Shown here: one piece after another, positions 57,189 to 64,000 of the stretch
Layout of the letters: each line of letters opens with the position of its first letter
Position numbering within the stretch: the first letter of the stretch is position 1
Source of the DNA: Hyaloperonospora brassicae
Taxonomy: Eukaryota > Oomycota > Peronosporomycetes > Peronosporales > Peronosporaceae
Direction of reading: 5' to 3'
Assembly (NCBI GenBank): GCA_947650285.1
Contig: CANTFL010001488.1
Span: forward strand, 248,001 to 312,000
Length of the DNA: 64,000 bases
Made by a program: the position numbers and the translations under genes
The notes under the pieces: model-generated
Seen by the model: the letters and a program-made list of their open reading frames with translations, nothing else
Told to the model about the DNA's origin: nothing
The model's database searches: none

Positions 57189-57655
57189 TGTAATAGAGCG
57201 CACTTCATACCAGATCACTGGTAAGCCCTTGTACCTACAAAACGTACAAGGGTGTGTACACCCGATCCTCACGTACGCGGTGACTGCAGAGAAATCGACT
57301 TAATTGAGCATGAAATGTGCTTAGAGTCAGGGAAAAGTAAAACTGTATATTTAATATGTTGAGTCTTGTTTAATGATAAAAAAATTCATCTTACTTACAC
57401 TATATTTAAGTACAAACTTCCAGTGAGAATTCTCGCCCACCACCCATCGCGCACGTCTAGCAGCGACTGGTGATTTATTTGGTTGATATCATGGTCTATA
57501 TCGACCAATTGTGGAGCGGTACTTGACATAACCTCTAAATATAATACTTCTCCAATATGTACTCTCAATAGTAATATTGTAACAATATTATTAATTAGGT
57601 AATATACATTGGCGCGATTCGTGCCGATGACATGCAATAGGCTTACCTCGATTCA
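57189..57655 (-). repeat. Degenerate solo LTR D, minus orientation
   Basis: It starts TGTAATAGAGCGCAC and ends near GGCTTACCTCGATTCA. The centre (CATCGCGCACGTCTAGCAGC, near 57446) and the stretch AAAAGTAAAACTGTATA align with the reverse-complemented LTR. A hairpin with arms CCCTTGTAC (57226-57234) and GTACAAGGG (57244-57252) occupies the same position as different stems in the other LTRs. No target duplication found. Confidence 0.6.
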
Positions 57656-58137
57656 AACAGGATAAGTGTCGATGAAACGCATCAGACCGGCGGCGACACT
57701 TTTTATGTAATGGAACTAACGAACTGTGCTGAAAAGACAAGTCCATTGACAAATTGTCGATAAAAGGTCCATTTAAATCATATCAAGCAACGACACGTAT
57801 TGCGACACCGTACTCGCCACTTTTTGCGCGGGATTTTTGCACACTTGGGCGTTTGATCGGCTTACACAGCTTGGCCTTTTGATCCAAAAAGTAGTGTGTC
57901 ACCAACTGCGAAGAGTGTTACCGTGAAAATTGTTATTGTTGGATGTGATTTGCTACAATGATATTCGCGTTGGATGTTATTGATGTCAATAGCGCATCAC
58001 GGGATCACCCCCTCACAGGCGGTATGAATAAAGAGAACGACGCGTGGCTGGCTTGATCTCAACGTGCTAGCAATGTGCAGCATAACATGTATCCGAGTAG
58101 CCGAGTATTTGCTACTGGTCGAAGTTGATCATTGTAG
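57656..58137. other. Intergenic, nothing recognised
   Basis: No coding sequence or repeat is supported between solo LTR D and the fold-back at 58138. Confidence 0.3.
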
Positions 58138-58224
58138 AATCGCAACTTCACGTATTCTTTCAGTCATGCCAAAAGTGAGGTTGACACTTTTGGCGTGTCA
58201 GACAGAACACGTGAAGTTGCGATT
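58138..58224. repeat. 87-nt fold-back (precursor-miRNA-like hairpin)
   Basis: Two 40-nt arms (58138-58177 and 58185-58224) with a 7-nt loop. The outer 16 bp (AATCGCAACTTCACGT / ACGTGAAGTTGCGATT) and inner 10 bp (GCCAAAAGTG / CACTTTTGGC) are perfect; the 14 positions between have four mismatches. The pairing stops abruptly at both ends. Size and shape fit a small-RNA precursor or a short fold-back element. Confidence 0.85.
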
Positions 58225-58257
58225 AGCGCCATACGTTATTCCTGACCTCTCTGTAAG

Positions 58258-58500
58258 TTAATACTTGCCGAATCAAGGACCGATGACTCACAGCTCGCAT
58301 ATTCACCACTCGTTTGGACTATACTCGCTGACTCACAACTTGCAGATTCACCATTTGCTGGGTTAATACTCGCTACATTAACACTCCCTGAGTGAATACT
58401 CGCCGAGCCTTCACTATCTAAATTAACACTCCCTGAGTTAAACCTCGTTGAGCCGAATGTCGCCGAGCCAATACTCACTGATTTGATACTCGGCGATTCA
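58258..58500. repeat. Degenerate minisatellite, 15-18 bp units
   Basis: About a dozen imperfect units around a quasi-palindromic core ACTCGCYGAGT, spaced by TTAA/AATA. On the minus strand it is an open frame of Ser-rich 5-6-residue repeats (GSASI, GSVNV), which is likely a by-product of the repeat. Confidence 0.65.
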
Positions 58501-58931
58501 ACAATTGACGATCGTTAGGAGGTCAGCAATTCGTTTACTTGACGTACGTACCAGAAAAGTAGGAGAAGGACAGAGAGCCATACAGGTGGCTTTCACAAAG
58601 TTAAATCTAAGCTTATTGTCCACTTTTGTGCAAGGCGCATAAAGCCTATAGCTAGAACATTTTCCCATTGCACACTGTTACCTTAGAAGACATACAAATG
58701 TCCCGTAGACCGAGTACAACCGTTCTGGCACTTGCTAGCGTCATCGCCAATGAGTTAGCACAACATTACGTTTTGTCCCCCCCGCTAAAATACCGCTTTG
58801 TGTGGCCTGATGACGCAGTCAAAGGTCCCTTCTACATTTCACACACGCGTAAGTGCTTTCTATTTGCTTACCACAAATCATAATCGCACAGCTTCACAAA
58901 GATCATCTCGTCTTTCAAATCTACTTCTATT
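58501..58931. other. Downstream flank of PLD-like copy 2
   Basis: A plus-strand 61-codon frame from ATG 58698 (MSRRPSTTV) to 58883 points towards the PLD 3' end; no family is recognised. Sequence similarity to the flank of PLD copy 1 was not seen. Confidence 0.3.
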
Positions 58932-60614
58932 CTACTTGCACGTATCCTGCGGGTCCGACATCTTCCGCAATGAGTCGATAACCGTAAAGAAAAACGTCTT
59001 GTGCTCTATCTTATTGATGTCCAAGATTGACGAGCTGTCGGCAACGGCAAGAGCCAGCTTTTCTGAGGCCTCGATGAACGTCATGGCATCCAGTTCCTTG
59101 TAGCTCAGACCGGTCATCTCCTGAAACTTGCGGATACGGAAGTCGCGTGGCATCTTGCCGACCATAATCCCTTCCGGAGCCTTCACCAACGTAGTGTCCA
59201 CAACATCGGCATTGACCTCAGAGTCTGAAGTCATGCTACGACGATTCCAATTCGCCGATCCGATGGACAAGTACACGTCATCGATGATCACAAGTTTCGT
59301 GTGGACCGGAATATTTCGCGCCTTCTTGGTAGTGTAGATCGCAAACTTGTTCGGATATTTTGATCGAATGGGTTCCACGCTTTCGTACAAGTACTTGGCG
59401 TACCCTGCATATTCCATGAAACCAACTTGCGCGCTCGTGACCACAACCAGACGCTGAATCGTTGGCATCACTTCCAGAAGCGCATTGAGAAGCTCTGGCA
59501 CCAGGATAAAGTACTGGTCTTCAATGTAGATAAAGTTCTTGGCGTTCTTGATGGCTTTGATTCGGGCTTGGAACAGCGATGTCTCGCCCTTCGGAGCAAA
59601 TTCGTAATGCTTGTACAAGCAGCTATATGTCCGTGTGATCTGAATGCTTTGGTTGCCAAGAGAGCCCGTGGTGTTGCTGCTGACGTAGTCGAGCGGGAGG
59701 ATGGGCTCGTATTTGGGGTTTTTGAAGCCTAGAACCTTGTCGTCCATATCCTTACATGGTACATAGTCTGAGTTCCACCGTGCCACAGAGTTGCTGGCCA
59801 CGTCTTTAGCGGCAGGGCCATGGATTCGAAGGTGTCCGTCGACCCAGCCCTCACCGAGATTGTTGAGCCCAGCAGCTTCTCGGAGAGCAGAGTTGTTGTG
59901 GTGGATCGTATCCCATCGGTCTCTTGTAAATTCCACTCCACCCACATAAGCCACTGGCTGCTCGTCCGGATCCTTAGAGCTCTTCGCTGCAATGACCATG
60001 GTCTTCTGGTGGTGGGAGGTCAAAGCTCTGGGATAGCGGTCGTCAAAGATGAGCACGGCTTTCGCACCGTTGATTGGGGAAGGCGGAATGCTGTTGATGG
60101 CGTCGCGCGCCTCGACGTTCAACTTTCTGTAATTCGTGGAGATAGTGGCCCAATTGAGAATGTTGACACTTCCGCCTCGCTTGACTACTCCAGCAAACAC
60201 TTCCTTGATGCCAGTTGTCGTTCCCTTGGGATCAATGTCAGGTTTCAGTGGCACAAGAGCCAGAGACCAGGCACCAAGTAACACGCGGTCGCCCACTTTC
60301 GTTGCACTGAGCTCGTCATAGACTGCGCTGAAGAACTCGTTGGACGCCGTGTAGGATGTCACCTTGTTGCCTGTTGTGAACACCGCCATGTCGTCTCGAG
60401 GGATACCGCCGCGCGACGCCGTGATCTCGTTTTTTGTGAGGAACCATTTCTCGGCGTCCAGCAGAGGCTGCCGGGCCTTGATGTGGACTCCGTCGGATTG
60501 ATCAGCAGGACTCTTCTCATCAGAGTCGTCGTCGCCAAACAGAGACCAAAAGGACCAAGCCGACGTAGGAATGGGCGCTAGCACAAGCCCGATGGATAAT
60601 GCGATGAGCCGCAT
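58932..60614 (-). CDS. Secreted phospholipase D-like protein, copy 2
   Basis: 560 residues from the ATG at 60614. The frame extends three codons further with a non-ATG codon; this Met starts a signal peptide (MRLIALSIGLVLAPIPTSAW). An acidic linker (DDDSDEKSPAD) leads into a body about 90% identical to copy 1. The motifs are the same: HHQKTMVIA (Ala in place of the HKD-1 Asp), IYIEDQYF, and HTKLVIID with GSANWNRRS. The signal peptide and first 30 residues share almost nothing with copy 1. Differences cluster at WNSDYVPCKDMDDKVLGF and at the C-terminus (DINKIEHKTFFF), and copy 1 has a 10-residue C-terminal extension. The intact frame shows the gene is maintained. The product is inferred to be secreted; a role in host interaction is possible but not shown. 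Confidence 0.85.
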   Translation of the reverse strand: MRLIALSIGLVLAPIPTSAWSFWSLFGDDDSDEKSPADQSDGVHIKARQPLLDAEKWFLTKNEITASRGGIPRDDMAVFTTGNKVTSYTASNEFFSAVYDELSATKVGDRVLLGAWSLALVPLKPDIDPKGTTTGIKEVFAGVVKRGGSVNILNWATISTNYRKLNVEARDAINSIPPSPINGAKAVLIFDDRYPRALTSHHQKTMVIAAKSSKDPDEQPVAYVGGVEFTRDRWDTIHHNNSALREAAGLNNLGEGWVDGHLRIHGPAAKDVASNSVARWNSDYVPCKDMDDKVLGFKNPKYEPILPLDYVSSNTTGSLGNQSIQITRTYSCLYKHYEFAPKGETSLFQARIKAIKNAKNFIYIEDQYFILVPELLNALLEVMPTIQRLVVVTSAQVGFMEYAGYAKYLYESVEPIRSKYPNKFAIYTTKKARNIPVHTKLVIIDDVYLSIGSANWNRRSMTSDSEVNADVVDTTLVKAPEGIMVGKMPRDFRIRKFQEMTGLSYKELDAMTFIEASEKLALAVADSSSILDINKIEHKTFFFTVIDSLRKMSDPQDTCK

Positions 60615-63319
60615 GACATGCAACTGTTCTGGAGCTGAGAAAAAGTGCGTTTGACGTCACCTGCCTCGAAAAGCTACAACAAGAGTCGCTATCGATATCG
60701 CCACATGTCGTCCGATCACTAAATCGAGTCGGTCCACCCACGCACCTTTTCAGCAGCAGGCAGACATACGACGCAACACATGTGTTCTTATTATGCGTCT
60801 CTTGGACATGAAACAATTGCATATGACAATGTCCCATCAGCAAGTTCACGGTCAGTTGGATGACGACGTTGCAGAGTTTGGGATTGCAAACCCAATGTCG
60901 GTCAAATAGGTCAAGGGCCTAAGATCTCAGCTGGAGTCGCGGCTGTAGGCGGCACGCAGAAAGCGCTACGGCCGCAGAGGCATTCGATGTTGCACTTTAC
61001 ACTCAAGCAATCGCTCATCGTGAAGTTGTAGTTGAACACATGTGTAAGCAACAAATAACACACGACATCGTGCGGCTCAGCGTCTCTGGCACAAGATTTG
61101 CACGTCTGCTTTGCTCTGTTGATACTTGTGGGCTACGTCGGGTCTACAACTTTTACCTACAGAGTGCCCTGTTTTCTCCACCGAACGAAGTTGGTGTCAT
61201 TTACAGAATAGATGTCAGCGTAAACAAGCGAGATCAGTACGATATTTACGTGCTTATGACTCGTAGGAAGCGTCTGTCAGAAAAACGTCCTAGTCGTTTG
61301 CCACACCTACGTCGTTCACCACCCCACTACTTCGTTATGCTGCGTCAAAACGTCGGTCGTCACAAGGGGAGAGGGCACTTCGCGAGCGGCACGTCGGATT
61401 GGTGAATAAGCTTATGGATTGTGCAGCGTGCACATTGCGCCGGGAAAAGGGTGGCCAAGCACCACTTCGGCTATCTTGGGCAGGCTTTCCGTATTAATTT
61501 GAGGCGTGCATCACCAGTACTAACTCGAACGGACGATTTCACGTTCCAGGCGAGTTTTCTTCGTACGGTCGGCGTTCGCGCTCAGCGAACAGGCCGGCGA
61601 CGTAGAGACGGATGTCGAATAGAATTGCATTGCTAGCGCCTTGAGTGGCGTGTGTATTTCTTGACTGGCCTCGCAACTTGCAATTTAATCGACCCCGGTG
61701 GCCGAGAAACTGCACTGGAACCGGGACCGGGAGGTACGTGGGTCGATACCCGCGCAGGGGCGGTACGATTACGCACCGCCGGAGAGTGGCTAACAAAGCC
61801 GGATATAGTGGGTCGTACGCGTACCCGAATATACCTCAACCTTCTCTCTCTCACACAACTTGCGATTCTTGCCATCGCCAATTCGTTTGGCTCACATGCT
61901 GCGCTGCCTTCTTCTACGACTCGTCAGCTAGAGGTACTCACCCCTGCAACGCTGGCTTTTTCCTGAGGACTTCCCGTATAAGATAGGGGTGCCGATTTTT
62001 GTAGGTCGTCGTCGCTTGCCATTGCTGCTTTCGCCCGTGGTTGCAAAAGGTGGACATCGAAACAGTCGGTTGAGTTGACTTGGGCGGATATTACGTCTGC
62101 AACATGATGTACGGTACTGGCTTGCACGTAACAGTGTATCGTCCAGCAACACTTTGGCCAACAGGCGCAAGTAAGGGAAACTCGCTTTCCTCCTTGTTTA
62201 CGAAATAACTATTAGTACGCCAAGCAGCAGAAAGAAGGATAATGATAAGCAATTGAGTTAACGAACAGAGTGATCATTTCTGGCTTTCTAGCATGTTCTC
62301 TCTCCCGACGCTGACACTAATCCAGTTACATCCGCCTTCATCGACCCACGTTTAGGTAGAGTCAATGCTCGACACCACATCGTATCAAGCTTCGTATCTT
62401 GCTGCCGCCCTTAACTGGCTAACACGTAGCCCAGCTGCAATCAGCTCTCTGGTCACCCTTCTTTTAATGACGCAACCGACGATTTCCTGTTGTCCGGAAT
62501 TTGCTGGCATCTTTCGACGCGTGGTTGTCAATTGGTGGATGTGACGATTGATAATTCCGCCATCGTTGCGTTAATTTACATAATGATGTAGGACCGCCTC
62601 GCTAACTCTCGCTGCGCGCACCGCTGTCTGGGGTTCCCCGACGTGCTGCATAATCATCTATCATATCAATTGCGCTGATTTATAGTGCTTACGTCCTGAA
62701 TCATGCAAACGAATCTACCTATGTGTCAAGTACTGATGAGAGTAGATTGAGGACTCGCCCGGCGCATTTTCCGAGGTCATGCCATATAAAATCATACACG
62801 TGACCCTCTATAGTCACTTTGATTGACCTCATACTTTGCATTGTCGATATAAACTTCACTGTAGTGGTTTTTCTAGCGTCTTCTGGACCTTCCTGATGCA
62901 CAGCTTACAACCCCCTCGAAGCCGACCAAACAGTACGCATGATATGATCGGTACCGTGAGCTTGATGTTGGCAATGACACGATTGAAATAACGACGTTGC
63001 CGTCGTGGGTTGTGTGAGAGTATTCGACTCACTCGTTGGTTAATATCGAATTTGACGAGAGTTCTAACCGCTTAGGAGCCCACTCAGGTCGGCGTTGGCT
63101 GTCACGGCAGCTCTGTGCTACCTTGCTTCCTCGTTCTGAGTTAGACACGACCTACGAGTACATTGATAACGTCAGTTTTACTTTGCACACGACGCAAAGA
63201 TTGAGTTTATATTGCTGTAAAAATTACAACATCATGATCGAACGAAGCTTCATAAACCACCAGTAGGCTTTGAGGTCAAAATCGCACGTGCATTGTCCAT
63301 ACAGATCTGACAAAAAAGC
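60615..63319. other. Intergenic, SINE-like segment, no gene supported
   Basis: A plus-strand frame of 121 codons at 61040-61405 (basic, no family) and overlapping frames at 61.4-62.0 kb lack domains. On the minus strand an ATG near 62020 opens a 31-residue polar frame (MASDDDLQKSAPLSYTGS) resembling the start of a retroelement gag, but it stops at once. Confidence 0.35.
61690..61850 (+). repeat. Candidate tRNA-derived SINE (edges approximate)
   Basis: GGTGGCCGAGAAACTG (61697-61712) resembles an RNA polymerase III A box of Leu/Ser-type tRNAs. GTGGGTCGATACCC (about 61738-61751) resembles a B box at tRNA-like spacing, with a 5-bp T-stem. No poly-A tail or target duplication was identified. SINEs of this general kind are known from Phytophthora. 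Confidence 0.4.
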
Positions 63320-63820
63320 ATGAGAGAGATTGGCTTTTGGTGCTCCGGGCAAGAAGACCCAAGCGGCAATACTTCGGATGCCACCCGATTGAATCCTCTG
63401 GCGCTCGTTGATGACGTTTGGTTTGCTGAGAGCGATCCCGATTTGCTTCAGAAGATTGGGTGGTACCTCACTCGAGCTTTTGTAGAAAGCCACGAGTTTG
63501 CGTACAGCTTCTGTCGGTTCTCGACATGCTCGTTGGCGCTGGAGCAGCCTCGAGTTATGGGCGCATGCACGATGACCGACGGGGTTTACTGCTGGCCTGA
63601 GGGATACTGGCACTACATAGATCACCACCATGTGAAGCCACCGCAGGAATTCCTGGATCACGTGTTGAACAGCTATGACACATTAGTCGAGATGACGAGA
63701 AAGTCTCGGAACGAGAAAAAACTACTGCTTTGGGACTGCACTGAGCACGAAGCTGTAAATATGCCCCAGGGCATGCTGGAATGGATCACGAGCTACACAA
63801 CTGTTCAAGTTGATCTGTGA
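63320..63820 (+). CDS. Unidentified protein, 166 residues
   Basis: An ATG at 63320 opens 166 codons ending with TGA at 63818-63820. The product is rich in Trp, His, Cys and acidic residues (DDVWFAESDPDLLQKIGWYL, GVYCWPEGYWHYIDHHHV), has no signal peptide or membrane segment, and reads as one compact globular domain. The His-rich HYIDHHH and scattered Cys could bind metal; that is speculative. Base composition is like the gene island rather than the AT-rich block. I do not recognise the family. The opposing minus-strand frame (63661-63224) has a less protein-like composition and is rejected. Confidence rests on composition and length only. Confidence 0.55.
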   Translation: MREIGFWCSGQEDPSGNTSDATRLNPLALVDDVWFAESDPDLLQKIGWYLTRAFVESHEFAYSFCRFSTCSLALEQPRVMGACTMTDGVYCWPEGYWHYIDHHHVKPPQEFLDHVLNSYDTLVEMTRKSRNEKKLLLWDCTEHEAVNMPQGMLEWITSYTTVQVDL

Positions 63821-64000
63821 CGCGATGAAGAGTTTGGCTCTGTTGTGGACAAGAGCCATTATTGAGCGCGACGGCGACTACCCATGGCCATTTGGGCGTA
63901 GATGCGTTGTTATGAATGACCTTCCGCCTCCTGTTTGTATTCTTGTTACACAGAGAAAGAGTTTGCGCGGAGGTCAAGTGCAAGAGCGTGTGTAGAACGT
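63821..64000. other. Window end, 3' flank of the unidentified gene
   Basis: No further gene can be supported before the window ends. Confidence 0.3.

Noticed and set aside
58236..58478. Ser-rich 80-codon minus-strand frame
   Set aside because: Explained by the minisatellite; no independent evidence of a gene.
63224..63661. Minus-strand frame of 145 codons opposite the 166-residue gene
   Set aside because: It overlaps the more protein-like plus frame, and its composition looks like a complement shadow.

Overview
The window looks like nuclear DNA of an oomycete (Phytophthora / downy-mildew lineage). This is inferred from compact intronless eukaryotic genes, secreted phospholipase D-like proteins, a large pentatricopeptide protein, chromodomain Ty3/gypsy elements and a LINE ORF1 of a type I associate with Phytophthora genomes. 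No species can be named from the sequence alone.

Layout. (1) 1-2714: remnant of a LINE-type retroelement ORF1 on the minus strand, cut by the window edge. (2) 5.2-17 kb: the gene island. Three tandem plus-strand paralogues encode type II membrane proteins with two thioredoxin-like domains each (5202-6260, 7101-8405, 8661-10112). They are followed by a convergent PX-domain gene (10299-11336, minus), a PPR protein gene (12260-13951, plus), a probable unidentified pseudogene (about 14090-15021) and a secreted PLD-like gene (15052-16767, minus). (3) 17.7-20.1 kb: a pogo-like MITE, then AT-rich sequence with no recognisable gene. (4) 20107-28086: a structurally complete Ty3/gypsy chromovirus-type LTR retrotransposon with two 391-bp LTRs and a 5-bp target duplication (TAACG). 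Its gag and pol are interrupted by stops and frame changes. (5) 28.4-57.7 kb: an AT-rich graveyard of much older copies of the same lineage: solo LTRs in minus orientation at 28.5, 29.0, 29.5, 46.6 and 57.2 kb, near-complete minus-strand internal remnants at about 34.5-38.9 and 40.7-42.8 kb, and a plus-strand remnant at 50.7-52.0 kb. (6) 58-64 kb: an 87-nt fold-back, a minisatellite, a second PLD-like gene (58932-60614, minus) about 90% identical in protein to the first, a SINE-like segment and a short unidentified gene (63320-63820).

Most notable is the retrotransposon family itself. Its LTRs and coding sequence are tiled almost end to end with short perfect inverted repeats (8-11 bp arms, loops mostly of about 4-20 nt). 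At one homologous position in five LTR copies the arm sequences all differ, yet each pair is still perfectly complementary. The element also has a well-phased -1 frameshift signal between gag and pol. It carries a 535-codon antisense reading frame, broken by only four stops and no frame change, that overlaps the chromodomain. The two PLD genes bracket the repeat block in the same orientation, so it may have grown between the halves of an old tandem duplication.
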